Shown in pieces: positions 8,159-16,753 of a stretch of 64,000 bases of DNA; the first letter of the stretch is position 1, and every line of letters starts with the position of its first letter. The position numbers and the translations under genes are program-made. The notes beneath the pieces are model-generated. The model was not told the origin of the DNA, made no database searches, and saw only the letters and a program-made list of their open reading frames with translations. This DNA comes from Cyanobium sp. NS01 (GTDB taxonomy: Bacteria > Cyanobacteriota > Cyanobacteriia > PCC-6307 > Cyanobiaceae), in contig NZ_CP047940.1 of the NCBI RefSeq assembly GCF_014280235.1, positions 1,922,001 through 1,986,000 of the forward strand, given 5' to 3'.

Positions 8159-9103
8159 CTATAGATATGTGCCAATTGTTGTGCGAGATGCATATAGAAT
8201 GAGTTGGTCTCTTCCATTTTCAAGATCCGCAAATAAATCATCAAGTTCGCAAGGTGGCAAGATGGCATTCTTTGCTATCTCCATAAGCACTCTCCTTGAT
8301 GGTATGAGGTCATTATTCTGTACAGGAGAACTATCTGGTAATTTGCCATTCGAAAGGAGATTAGCTAAACTCTGTCTAACCATGAATGGAACTTCAAGAG
8401 ATATCTCTTCACAGGCTGGAAGGTTGTTGATCAACTCTAATACTAATTGATTTAAAGCCGGGTACGAAGAATTTACTGAGTCTTGAGGCGCCTTTATCAC
8501 GCTGGGGTCTAGATTAAGAATTTTGCAAAGCTTTTCATGAGGCATACAAGTTTGTTGATCGTCAACATTAATGCAATGCATGCGATATCCTCCTTTCTCG
8601 GCAATCTTGATCAGTCTTGTAAGATATCCAAGAGAGAGGTCGTTGGATGTCAATAGGTTCAGCCAGTCATCTTTTCTGCTGAATTTCATGGGATGTCCCC
8701 ACTTAAGCCTTTCTTGAAAAAGGCTAGATATCATTTTGCGAAAAGGTCGTATTGTAAGTACTATATTTACTTCGCAGTCTTTTGCAAGCAAGGCAAGCTC
8801 TTTTTCTAGAATCTCAATCTCGGCATCAATAAGTACTTCAGAAGAAAAAACTATATTCTCTATGGAGTCATCTGATGAGAATCCATCCTTGGCATATTTG
8901 TCAAGGATACCTGTCTCATTTTTTCTGTCTTTACCTTGGGCAACAACTTTCGCTGCCAGATTTGCTTGTCCAGGACCCATTCCCCACTGACCATAATAAA
9001 AACCCTTTGCTGCGAGCTCGCGCGAGGAGTCTTTAAGCGCTGTCTGAAGAAAAGTTGTTGCTGTTTTATGAAGGCCAGCGTGTATGTATGCCTTTGGGGT
9101 CAT
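8159..9103 (-). CDS. Sulfotransferase family protein
   Basis: The N-terminus contains YIHAGLHKTATTFLQTAL, the P-loop-like segment that binds the 5'-phosphosulfate of PAPS in sulfotransferases, and IVLTIRPFRKMISSLFQ near residue 120 matches the 3'-phosphate-binding strand (R...S). Length, 314 residues, fits the family. It would transfer sulfate from PAPS to a sugar or other hydroxyl, here probably on a surface polysaccharide given the heptose genes upstream. It lies 83 bases downstream of gmhB on the same strand. The composition is AT-rich (a sampled line near 8,770 is 22 of 60 G+C), unlike the 28-64 kb genes. Confidence 0.75.
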   Translation of the reverse strand: MTPKAYIHAGLHKTATTFLQTALKDSSRELAAKGFYYGQWGMGPGQANLAAKVVAQGKDRKNETGILDKYAKDGFSSDDSIENIVFSSEVLIDAEIEILEKELALLAKDCEVNIVLTIRPFRKMISSLFQERLKWGHPMKFSRKDDWLNLLTSNDLSLGYLTRLIKIAEKGGYRMHCINVDDQQTCMPHEKLCKILNLDPSVIKAPQDSVNSSYPALNQLVLELINNLPACEEISLEVPFMVRQSLANLLSNGKLPDSSPVQNNDLIPSRRVLMEIAKNAILPPCELDDLFADLENGRDQLILYASRTTIGTYL

Positions 9104-9186
9104 CGGTGAAACGTTGGGAGTTTGCGTTTGAAGCTGTTGCTTGTCACTTTCCTGAAGGCGGACTTAAATGAGTAATCATGGAGTAT

Positions 9187-9726
9187 TCAAGAATATCGAA
9201 AACAACTTTTTCCGAGAATATTTTGCTCATGAATTGCGCCAATCGCTTTTATGTGCCAATCAGCTTGGCGCGCGTCAATGTAACTCAATATTCCAGTAGC
9301 TATAGCCGCCGCATGGTCGGAGTCGTTATTTCCAATCATAATTGATGAGCGTGGGTTAAGATCAAGCTCGTTACAGGCTTGAACAAGCATGCCTGGTTTC
9401 GGCTTTCGGCAGAATGAGTCTTTTTTATAGGCTCCGACACCGTGAATCGGGTGGAAAGGACAATGATAGATCCGATTGATAGTAATGTCAAGTAGGCAAA
9501 ACCTATTAAGCATGTAACTTGTTACACGCCTGAAATCCTCATGTGAATAATAACCCCTCCCAATCCCCGCCTGATTCGTCACAACCACAATCTTCATTCT
9601 CGCTTTTTGAGCGGCCCTGCATACATCAAAGATCTCTTCTCGAAAGTGAAAGTCTTCAATCTTATGCACATACCCATAGTCTTCATTGATGACCCCATCG
9701 CGATCCAGGAACAAGGCTCTGTTCAT
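9187..9726 (-). CDS. gmhB: D-glycero-D-manno-heptose 1,7-bisphosphate 7-phosphatase
   Basis: A HAD-superfamily phosphatase of 179 residues. Motif I is LFLDRDGVINEDYGYV, motif II VVTNQAGIGRG, and the cap carries the zinc-binding CPFHPIHG...C arrangement of GmhB. KPKPGML and MIGNNDSDHAAA supply motifs III and IV; the usual GD(S/R)xxD is here GNNDSD, a small change in the magnesium-binding loop. It removes the 7-phosphate in the third step of the GDP-heptose pathway. The ATG overlaps the stop of hddC by 4 bases, and all four pathway genes are adjacent on one strand. The anomer (alpha in the GDP branch) is inferred from hddA and hddC. Confidence 0.85.
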   Translation of the reverse strand: MNRALFLDRDGVINEDYGYVHKIEDFHFREEIFDVCRAAQKARMKIVVVTNQAGIGRGYYSHEDFRRVTSYMLNRFCLLDITINRIYHCPFHPIHGVGAYKKDSFCRKPKPGMLVQACNELDLNPRSSIMIGNNDSDHAAAIATGILSYIDARQADWHIKAIGAIHEQNILGKSCFRYS

Positions 9727-10418
9727 GGCAACACCTCCGCAGCACGTTTCAGATCATCGGGCACGCCGATATCGATAAAAGCTCCTTCACAAGCTGTGCC
9801 GCACAGTCGTTCTGCAGCCAGGCGCTTCGGGAAGTAATCGGTCTCGATCGAAAAGACAGCTTCAGACCAGGCCGCAATGGCTTCGCGATGGAGCACGTAG
9901 ATGCCGCCATTGATCAAGCCAGGCCCCTGGGCTCCCTTTTCCGCCAGTGCCACCACCCGCCCACTGGCATCCAGCTGCACAGCCCCGTAGCGACCCACAT
10001 CCTCCACACGCCGGCAGGCCATCAGATCCGATCCGGCTGGGGTCTGCGCCACCAGTTGGCGGTAGTCCACATCGAAGAACGTGTCGCCATTGAGCACCAG
10101 CAGCTGCTCACAGGCGATCACCCGCGCCGCTGCACGGATCGCTCCACCGGTGCCCAACGGGGTTTCCTCCACGCTGTAGCCCAGTTGCATCCCCCCATAG
10201 GCGAGTCCCAGCGCCTCTTCCGCCATCTCCCCCTTGTAGCCAGTGAGCAGCGTGGCCGCCTGGAACCCCGCCTGGGCCAGCTGGTCGAGCAGGTGGGTGA
10301 TGAAGGGCCTGCCGGCCACCTCCGCCAGCACCTTGGGGCGATCAGCCACCACACTGCGCAGCCGGGTTCCCAGGCCGCCGGCCAGGATCAGCACATGAAC
10401 CGCCATCGCTGGGCTCAT
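9723..10418 (-). CDS. hddC: D-glycero-alpha-D-manno-heptose 1-phosphate guanylyltransferase
   Basis: A nucleotidyltransferase of 231 residues with the intact signature LILAGGLGTRLRSVV followed by PKVLAEVAGRPFI, the metal-binding LVLNGDTFFDVD, and EKGAQGPGLINGGIYVL for the sugar pocket. It would join GTP and heptose 1-phosphate to give GDP-heptose, the last step of the pathway. The specific call rests on being flanked by gmhA and gmhB with hddA one gene further upstream; the fold alone would only say sugar-phosphate nucleotidyltransferase. The start chosen at 10418 overlaps the gmhA stop (ATGA); a second Met lies four codons inside. Confidence 0.82.
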   Translation of the reverse strand: MSPAMAVHVLILAGGLGTRLRSVVADRPKVLAEVAGRPFITHLLDQLAQAGFQAATLLTGYKGEMAEEALGLAYGGMQLGYSVEETPLGTGGAIRAAARVIACEQLLVLNGDTFFDVDYRQLVAQTPAGSDLMACRRVEDVGRYGAVQLDASGRVVALAEKGAQGPGLINGGIYVLHREAIAAWSEAVFSIETDYFPKRLAAERLCGTACEGAFIDIGVPDDLKRAAEVLP

Positions 10419-10993
10419 GGGGCAAACACCCGCTGCTCCACCATCTCACATATGGTGTGGCCCATCAGCAGATGGCCCTCCTGGATCCGCGGAACACAGC
10501 TGCTGGGAACCCGCAGCAGCTGGTCGCAATAGGGGGCCATGCGCCCCTCGCTTGCTCCCGTGAGCCCCACCGTGGCCACCTCCAGCTCCCTTGCCACCTG
10601 CAGGGCCTTTACGATGTTGGGCGAGTTGCCGGAGGTGGAGTAGGCCAACAGCACATCCCCCGCCTTGGCCAACCCCTGCACCTGCCGGCTGAAGGCCTGC
10701 TCATAGCCATAGTCGTTGGCGATGGCGGTGAGGATCGAGGTGTCGGTGGTGAGCGCCACCGCCGGCAGCGGGTTGCGGTCAAACATGAAGCGGCTCACAA
10801 ACTCGCCAGCCATGTGCTGACAGTCGGCCGCGCTGCCGCCGTTGCCGGCAAACAGCAGCTTGTTGCCCTTCGCCAGGGCCTGCACCACCAGCTCCACCAC
10901 CGCCTCCAGGCTGCTCTGGATGCTGGCGTCGGCGGCCAGCTCGGCGTAGGTGCGGGCGGCATCTGCAAACGACTGGGCGATCGAGGGCGGCAT
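10415..10993 (-). CDS. gmhA: Sedoheptulose 7-phosphate isomerase
   Basis: An SIS-domain protein of 192 residues. LLFAGNGGSAADCQHMAGEF carries the phosphosugar-binding Ser, ALTTDTSILTAIANDYGYE and LLAYSTSGNSPNIV are further GmhA hallmarks, and the C-terminal helix has EGHLLMGHTICE with the metal-binding His. It converts sedoheptulose 7-phosphate to D-glycero-D-manno-heptose 7-phosphate, the first committed step. It lies 3 bases after hddA and overlaps hddC by 4 bases, so the three are surely cotranscribed. Length and motifs are normal for the family. Confidence 0.9.
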   Translation of the reverse strand: MPPSIAQSFADAARTYAELAADASIQSSLEAVVELVVQALAKGNKLLFAGNGGSAADCQHMAGEFVSRFMFDRNPLPAVALTTDTSILTAIANDYGYEQAFSRQVQGLAKAGDVLLAYSTSGNSPNIVKALQVARELEVATVGLTGASEGRMAPYCDQLLRVPSSCVPRIQEGHLLMGHTICEMVEQRVFAP

Positions 10994-10996
10994 CGT

Positions 10997-12040
10997 TCAG
11001 ATCCTCCAGGCCTGGGCGCCGTGTTCGCTGAGGCAGCAGAAGTTGGTTTCACCCCCGGCCTCCAGCAGGGCGCGCCGCAGCTGGATCGCCCTGGAGGGAT
11101 GGGTCATGAACAAGATGAAGCCACCGCCCCCAGCGCCCGACACCTTGGCGGCCTCAGCCCCATGCTGTTGGGCCAGGGCAATGCGCTCATCGATCACAGG
11201 GCTGCTCACCTTGCTGGAGGTCTGCGCCTTGTTCTGCCAGCTGCGGTTGAGCGACTCCCGTATCCCGTCACGGTCACACTTCAGCACCGCCTCCTTCATC
11301 GTGCGCGCTTCCTGCTTGAGGTTGTGCAGGAAGTTGAGCTTCTCGCTTTGCTGCTCGTGGGCCGCTTTGGTTTGATCTTCGATCACCTCAGCCGATTGCC
11401 GCGACACGCCGGTGAAGTGCAGCAGCAACGACGATTCCAGCTCACAGCGGAACCAATTCTTCACCCGCAGAGGATTCACGATCGTGCGGTCGTGCTCAAA
11501 CTCAATGAAGTTGAAGCCGCCAAAGGTAGCCGAATACTGATCTTGCCGCCCCCCTGCCAGCCCACAGTCTTCCCGCTCGATCGTGTAGGCCAGCTCAGCG
11601 ATTTCGTAGTCGTCGATCCCCAGGTTGAGGGCCTCCACAAAAGCCTTCACCATGGCCACCACCAAGGTGGATGAACTACCCAAACCCGAGCCAATCGGTG
11701 CATCGCAGTAGGTGCTCAGCCGGCAGGCAAACGGTGTAGCGCTGTTGAAATCAGCAACGATCTTGTTGTAAACGGCTTGATGCAACAGCAACTGACGCGG
11801 CAATTGTTCGACCGGCGTATCTCCGTTGATCTGTTGATGCAGGCCCGAATCAAGCGCTTCGGCGATAAAGCCGTCGTCGCAGCGCGACAGCTCGGCATAG
11901 GCGTAGCGATTGATGGTGGTGTTGAGCACAGCACCGCCATGCACACTGTAAAAATCTTTGATGTCTGTGCCGCCGCCGGCCAGCCCCACCCGCAGGGGGG
12001 CTCGGGCACGCACAAGCCTTGGCAGGACGCTGCTGGTCAT
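10997..12040 (-). CDS. hddA: D-glycero-alpha-D-manno-heptose 7-phosphate kinase
   Basis: A GHMP kinase of 347 residues: ARAPLRVGLAGGGTDIKDFY at the start, PIGSGLGSSSTLVVAMVKA as the ATP-binding loop, and KVSGAGGGGFILFM as motif 3. The AGGGTD(L/I) form is typical of heptose/fucose kinases of the HddA group. It phosphorylates heptose 7-phosphate at C1. It is the first gene of the heptose operon; the 84 bases upstream separate it from the large glycosyltransferase gene on the same strand and may hold a promoter, though none is obvious. Confidence 0.88.
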   Translation of the reverse strand: MTSSVLPRLVRARAPLRVGLAGGGTDIKDFYSVHGGAVLNTTINRYAYAELSRCDDGFIAEALDSGLHQQINGDTPVEQLPRQLLLHQAVYNKIVADFNSATPFACRLSTYCDAPIGSGLGSSSTLVVAMVKAFVEALNLGIDDYEIAELAYTIEREDCGLAGGRQDQYSATFGGFNFIEFEHDRTIVNPLRVKNWFRCELESSLLLHFTGVSRQSAEVIEDQTKAAHEQQSEKLNFLHNLKQEARTMKEAVLKCDRDGIRESLNRSWQNKAQTSSKVSSPVIDERIALAQQHGAEAAKVSGAGGGGFILFMTHPSRAIQLRRALLEAGGETNFCCLSEHGAQAWRI

Positions 12041-12124
12041 TAATCTAGCTTACTACAGTTCCAATGGGGCTGGAAAGACCGTTGCAGCAATTGTGCGTTA
12101 GCGAACATGCAAGGCCTGCATCGC

Positions 12125-15100
12125 TCAGCCGGCATCGATACGAGGCAACAGCATGCTGAGCTCGCGGCGGTCTGCGGAGCCTGGCGTTTCGATGCGGTAA
12201 GCGGGGCTTAACTCAAGTGCCGCAACAGAAAGGGGTTTAGTGGCAGGAAAGTGAATCACAAATGAATTCATTCCTGGCTGTACGCGCTGCACAAATGAGA
12301 GGGTCTCATTGCCGTCGTACAACACATCCACATGCACTTCCATTGCATCGTGATAGATCACCTTCTCCCCTTCAGGCAAATAGCCGGCAATTGAGAGCTC
12401 TCTGGCTTGATTGGGAATCGAAAGGATCAGCTGGTTGTTGCGAACCAGCCAGCCATCGTGCTCAATGCCGTAGCTGGCAGGCATCAGGGTACAGCCACTG
12501 AACTTTGTCTCCGTTCTTTTTTGCAGGAGGGTCTGCGCTGCTTCTTTATCTCGCATCGCCGGACCGATGGCCTGCTTGAACACTGTCTGAATGCGACCGA
12601 GATTGAAGCGGTCGGCCACATAGCTGCGGGCTCGTTTGCTGTTCTCGATCCAGGCAGAACGATCTCGGTGGAACACCTGCTGAATCGCTGAGGCAAACTT
12701 CTGGGCTGTATCGCAAGTGAAATAGATGCCCTGGGGAGCATCTTCCATTCCTTCGATTCCGTATTCAGAGCCAATCACCGTATGGCCAGCGGCAAAGGCC
12801 TCCACGACCTTGCCCTTGATGCCTGCTCCGTAGGGCAGTGGAGCCAGTGACACGGCGGTTTGCCGCAGCAGCTCTTCGAGCTTGGCATCGGAAGCAAAGC
12901 CATGGAACACAATCAGAGAATTGGATTCGAGCTTGGCCTTCAGCTCATCCGGGCAGCGACTACCAACAACATGAATGCGCACCCCTGGATCGAGCAGCGG
13001 CAGCACATGATCCACCAGCCACTCGATGCCGATCCGGTTAGGGGTATGGCCAAAACCGCCAACAAACAGCAGATCCTTCTGCGCCATTGATCCGCCATCA
13101 GGCGGCACACCGGCGGCGCCATCAGAAGCCACCTGGATCGCATAGGGGCAGATCGTGGCCACATTGCCGTGCGCCGGCTTGAGGAGTGCTTCTTCTTTGG
13201 GCGAGCACGTCAGTGCCAGATCCACCTTGCGAATGATCCGCTCCTCATCCGGCGTGAGCAGCTCAGCGCCGGCGAGATCGATCGGCGTACCCCATGCGGC
13301 GCCTGCAAAGGCCAGCTCCAGATGCTCGCGCAGGCCATGCATGTCGTGCATGTAATACAAGGTCTTGGCGGCCGGGAACTCCTCGGTGAGCAGGTCGATG
13401 TAGCGCTTGGTGATGTGCGGCCTATTGAAGAGGATGCAATCCACAAAGCGCAATTGCTCTCGCAGAATCTGCTCGAGCTGATTGGCCACGTAGTTGCCAT
13501 GAAGCACCATCACCCCCAACGCCTCAAGATTTGAGGTGTAGGGTTGGTGAGCTGTAAAATTCTCTGGCAGGAAGACCACGTTGTAGCCCAGCTGGATCAG
13601 CGCTTCACAGAAGGCCTGCACCGTGCGGCTACCGGCATCCTTATCGGGCTGCGGCACGTAGTGATCCACCACCAGCACCGTCTTGTGCGTGCGCAGGCGG
13701 TGGTTACTGGCATGGAGGATGTCGGCAGTGCTGCTCAACCCTCGGGTGAGGATGGGCAACTTCCACTTTTGATTCAGCTTTTGCAGATTGATCTTCTGAT
13801 AAGCCTTAAGCCCCTTCTCTACATCTTTAGAGTTGCTCAGCCCCTCAAAGTGAATAATTCGCGATTGTGGCTGCACCCACACCTGCTTGCCAAGGGCTCG
13901 GATCTTGAAGCAGAGATCAGAATCCTCGCAGTAGGCAGGGATGAACTCCTCCCCGAATCCCTTCACCTGCACCCACAGGTCACGTTGCACCGCCAGCGCG
14001 CAACCGGACACGTAGTCGACCTCGCGGGAGTAATTCACTTGATAGACCTTTTCCTTCTCAAAGTTGCGACCAAAGTTCCAGCACTCCCCATCCGGCCAGA
14101 CGATCCCGCCTGATTCCTGGATCTCGGAATTGTGAAACAGCACCTGGCTGCCAACGACGCCCGCTTCTGGCCTGAGCTGGAAGGTGGCGACAACCTGATC
14201 CAGCCAATGATCGAGAACAACGGTATCGTTGTTCAAGAAGTAGATGTACTTGCCGCGCGCGTGCATGGCGGCATTGTTGCAGTTGCGGATGAAGCGTCCA
14301 TTCGACTCCATGCGCACATGGCGCACCCATGGATTGAGCTTCAGTAGCTCGGCTGTCTCATCGGTGGAGCAGTCATCCGCAACGATCACCTCAAACGGAA
14401 CGCTGTTGGCGGCCGCTGCAATGCTTTTCAGGCAATTCTGCAGCAGCGGCCACAGGTTGTAGACCGGGATGACAACCGAAACAACAGGGTCAGCCGTGCA
14501 GAGCAGTGGTCGAGGGATCGCTACTACTCCATCGATGGCCGAGAGGTAGTACTCCAGTAAGAACCTGGCTTCTGGATCATTCTCGGTGCATTCCAGCACT
14601 GCCTTCCAGCCTGGCCGCTCACGCACAGGCACGAGCACGGGCCTGTTGGTGAGAGCAACCCAGTTCGTGGGGACGCTATCCCTGGCCTGCTGTTGATCCG
14701 TTTCAAAGCCCAACACGCCACTGAGAACATTCATCAGTGGTGCTGAGCCGATTCGCCCCTGCACGGTTGCCTTACGCAGCAGGTGACAGGCAGAGGCCAA
14801 CGACGACCCGGCCGGCTGGGCAGCCAGAAAATCCTGGCTCAACTGGTTTGCGGATTCAATGCGACCAGACCAGAGGTTGCTGGCAATCTGCAGCAGCTGC
14901 CATTCGGCAATGTTGATCACCCCTCCTGTGACCAGGCCATCGAGCTTCTGTTGGGCGGCCTGCTGTTGGTCATCGAGCAACAGGTCCATGTAGGCGCGGA
15001 TCTCACTGGCCTTCTCACCCGCCGCCTGCAGAACGGTGCGCCACTGGGCATCGGGCGGTGCAGTGGTCCTCTCCTGCTCTAGCTGCTCCCACAAGGCTGC

Positions 15101-15142
15101 GTTCCAGGGGTCGTCCAGAAGTTGCTGTTGGATCGTGGCCAT
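12125..15142 (-). CDS. Two-domain glycosyltransferase (GT2 plus GT4-like)
   Basis: A 1,005-residue protein. Residues 1-215 are helical. A GT2 (GT-A) domain starts near 221 with VSVVIPVYNLWPLLQ, has VIVADDCSTDET, the FLNNDTVVLDHW metal site, and DYVSGCALAVQRDLW and AYCEDSDLCFKIR. From about 487 a GT-B/GT4-like domain begins with TVLVVDHYVPQPDKDAGSR and contains LLFVGGFGHTPNRIGIEWL and PYGAGIKGKVVEAFA near the nucleotide-sugar site. Such fusions build or extend surface glycans. The protein at 32179-35154 has the same two-domain plan with closely similar motifs, so the window holds two paralogues. The gene lies downstream of the Nif11-methyltransferase pair on the same strand. Confidence 0.85.
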   Translation of the reverse strand: MATIQQQLLDDPWNAALWEQLEQERTTAPPDAQWRTVLQAAGEKASEIRAYMDLLLDDQQQAAQQKLDGLVTGGVINIAEWQLLQIASNLWSGRIESANQLSQDFLAAQPAGSSLASACHLLRKATVQGRIGSAPLMNVLSGVLGFETDQQQARDSVPTNWVALTNRPVLVPVRERPGWKAVLECTENDPEARFLLEYYLSAIDGVVAIPRPLLCTADPVVSVVIPVYNLWPLLQNCLKSIAAAANSVPFEVIVADDCSTDETAELLKLNPWVRHVRMESNGRFIRNCNNAAMHARGKYIYFLNNDTVVLDHWLDQVVATFQLRPEAGVVGSQVLFHNSEIQESGGIVWPDGECWNFGRNFEKEKVYQVNYSREVDYVSGCALAVQRDLWVQVKGFGEEFIPAYCEDSDLCFKIRALGKQVWVQPQSRIIHFEGLSNSKDVEKGLKAYQKINLQKLNQKWKLPILTRGLSSTADILHASNHRLRTHKTVLVVDHYVPQPDKDAGSRTVQAFCEALIQLGYNVVFLPENFTAHQPYTSNLEALGVMVLHGNYVANQLEQILREQLRFVDCILFNRPHITKRYIDLLTEEFPAAKTLYYMHDMHGLREHLELAFAGAAWGTPIDLAGAELLTPDEERIIRKVDLALTCSPKEEALLKPAHGNVATICPYAIQVASDGAAGVPPDGGSMAQKDLLFVGGFGHTPNRIGIEWLVDHVLPLLDPGVRIHVVGSRCPDELKAKLESNSLIVFHGFASDAKLEELLRQTAVSLAPLPYGAGIKGKVVEAFAAGHTVIGSEYGIEGMEDAPQGIYFTCDTAQKFASAIQQVFHRDRSAWIENSKRARSYVADRFNLGRIQTVFKQAIGPAMRDKEAAQTLLQKRTETKFSGCTLMPASYGIEHDGWLVRNNQLILSIPNQARELSIAGYLPEGEKVIYHDAMEVHVDVLYDGNETLSFVQRVQPGMNSFVIHFPATKPLSVAALELSPAYRIETPGSADRRELSMLLPRIDAG

Positions 15143-15205
15143 TGCTGGGGTGTAATCAGATGGAGAGCCTGGATTGAATCGAGACCGAAGTTGAGATCTA
15201 CACGG

Positions 15206-16102
15206 CTACCGCTGGGCCTCAATCACCAGGACGCCAGGCAGGTCAGATCCAAGAATCCCGTGCCTCCAACTGCAGATGTGATGAATGGCTGTCATCTTGA
15301 ACCCAGCGCGCTGCAGTTGATCAAGAATTTCCCATCCTGGAATGCGATACACCAAGGAGCCGTGGTCAGGACGTACAGGGTCACCGTGGTGTTCGGGTTC
15401 GCCGATCATATCAGGCTCTCCCGTCTCTTGGTTCAAGCGGGCTTTGAGAATGGAGTCCCTCTGGCCAAAGGCTAGTGGACAGGTTGCAATCAGTCGTCCT
15501 TCTGCTTTCAGAACACGGTGGATTTCGGAGAACGCCTGACCGAGGTCTCTGACGTGCTCGAACAATTCATTGCAGAGCACCAGGTCGAATGTCTGGTTTG
15601 AGAAGGACAGTTCACACAGGTCTTGATGGGGAATATCGCTGACGGGAATTTCCGATTCTTCCAAGAATTCGCTGCAGATCAGACCTTGATCGCCGACGCG
15701 CCGGCGCATCCAGCTGGCAAAGCCACTGATGGCCTCCACGAGATAAATCTGTTGTTGCGCCAAGGCTTCGACAGAGCCGTAGGTGCGCTCCACCACTTTC
15801 AGCACGGCACGATTGCGGCTGAGCAGACCATTGGCAACAACGCCCTCGCGGTAATTGGTGCCCGAGAGATCAATGGCGCCCGGTGGCACGTAGGATCCCG
15901 TCAATGGCTCAATCATTCCGAGCCTCTGAATGACAGCGAGGCAGTCCTCCCGGAGTGCGCCTTGATGCAACAGAGAAGGAATATTTGGCTTGAACTCGGC
16001 AAAGTCGAAGTAACTCTTCTGATAGCCCTGCAAGCCAAGCACCGCCTCGCTCGGCATTAACTTCGGTCGAGCTGATGATTGCACCAAGGAAGCCCTCACC
16101 AT
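15206..16102 (-). CDS. SAM-dependent methyltransferase (class I)
   Basis: The C-terminal half is a type 11 methyltransferase domain: FDLVLCNELFEHVRDLGQAF, EIHRVLKAEGRLIATCPLAF and SLVYRIPGWEILDQLQRAGF. The N-terminal half has YFDFAEFKPNIPSLLHQGA and GTNYREGVVANGLLSRNRAV, which are shared with a decayed copy at 26200-27002. Start may be 16102 or the Met at 16057, where homology to the copy begins more naturally. It follows the Nif11-like gene by 139 bases and precedes the large glycosyltransferase by 63. The glycine-rich SAM loop is not of the standard EIGCGxG form. The substrate is unknown: a glycan or the Nif11 peptide are both possible. Confidence 0.7.
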   Translation of the reverse strand: MVRASLVQSSARPKLMPSEAVLGLQGYQKSYFDFAEFKPNIPSLLHQGALREDCLAVIQRLGMIEPLTGSYVPPGAIDLSGTNYREGVVANGLLSRNRAVLKVVERTYGSVEALAQQQIYLVEAISGFASWMRRRVGDQGLICSEFLEESEIPVSDIPHQDLCELSFSNQTFDLVLCNELFEHVRDLGQAFSEIHRVLKAEGRLIATCPLAFGQRDSILKARLNQETGEPDMIGEPEHHGDPVRPDHGSLVYRIPGWEILDQLQRAGFKMTAIHHICSWRHGILGSDLPGVLVIEAQR

Positions 16103-16241
16103 TGTTTGGGGAGCCTAAGCAGTCCTGGTGGTAACTGCCAATGAATGCCCGAGGCCTGTTTGTCACCACTGCGACACCCCAGCATCTCTGCCCCTGATCC
16201 CCATGGCCGCCCCTGCTCGCTGGTGGCGTACCTCGGGCTGA

Positions 16242-16484
16242 TCACGGCAAGCTCCGAAAAAACGCCGTCCGCTGCGCCCGCCCACCACCGGCCCAGGGCC
16301 ACCAGGGTGCGGTGAAGGCCTCGTCATGCGCCCACAGCTGCAGCTCCCTGGCCGTGATGGCAAAGCCGGCGGCCTGGGCCCGTTGCACCAGCTGCGCCAG
16401 GTCGGCCGCTGCGCCGATCTGGGCTTGCAGGGCTGGGTCAGCCGCCACCGCTTGCAGGAACTGCCGCAGGGCAGGGCTCTTCAT
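16242..16484 (-). CDS. Nif11-like peptide, copy 1
   Basis: An 80-residue protein with the Nif11 pattern: MKSPALRQFLQAVAADPAL, then LAQLVQRAQAAGFAITARE, the helix ending in the family's G-F/Y-x-(I/F)-T signature. The tail is unusual: FTAPWWPWAGGGR followed by RTAFFRSLP. Nif11 domains are best known as leader regions of RiPP precursors, with a core following a Gly-Gly site; the GGG here is suggestive but the residual tail is only 12 residues without Cys or Ser/Thr clusters, so a free-standing regulator-like peptide is equally possible. A near-identical copy is at 27069-27308. The start sits 11 bases from a heptanucleotide tandem repeat, with a G-rich stretch (GGGGGTAGG) as candidate ribosome-binding site. 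Confidence 0.75.
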   Translation of the reverse strand: MKSPALRQFLQAVAADPALQAQIGAAADLAQLVQRAQAAGFAITARELQLWAHDEAFTAPWWPWAGGGRAQRTAFFRSLP

Positions 16485-16495
16485 GGCCTACCCCC

Positions 16496-16593
16496 GGTCG
16501 CTGGTCGCTGGTCGCTGGTCGCTGGTCGCTGGTCGCTGGTCGCTGGTCGCTGGTCGCTGGTCGCTGGTCGCTGGTCGCTAGTCGCTGGTCGCT
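16496..16593. repeat. Heptanucleotide tandem repeat, 14 copies
   Basis: GGTCGCT is repeated 14 times head to tail, perfect except that copy 13 reads AGTCGCT. The array ends 11 bases before the start codon of the minus-strand Nif11-like gene, so it lies in that gene's leader or promoter. The same unit occurs four times at the same place in front of the second Nif11 copy. Short tandem heptanucleotide repeats are known from other cyanobacteria; arrays of this kind readily change copy number by slippage. Confidence 0.95.
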
Positions 16594-16753
16594 GGCGCAT
16601 TATTTCCGCAATCACGCGCAGTCAATGCCAGTTTCTACCGATATTACCCCAGTTGTTGGTATGCCATCGCACCTATGCAGAACATGCATGCCTAGGGCTG
16701 TTTGGGGCCCTGGCCCGATGGCAGTGCTGCTCCGCTCTGCGTAGCGTTCCAGC

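Noticed and set aside
16496-16593. CRISPR array
   Set aside because: The repeat is a gapless 7-base tandem unit without spacers, and no cas gene is present.
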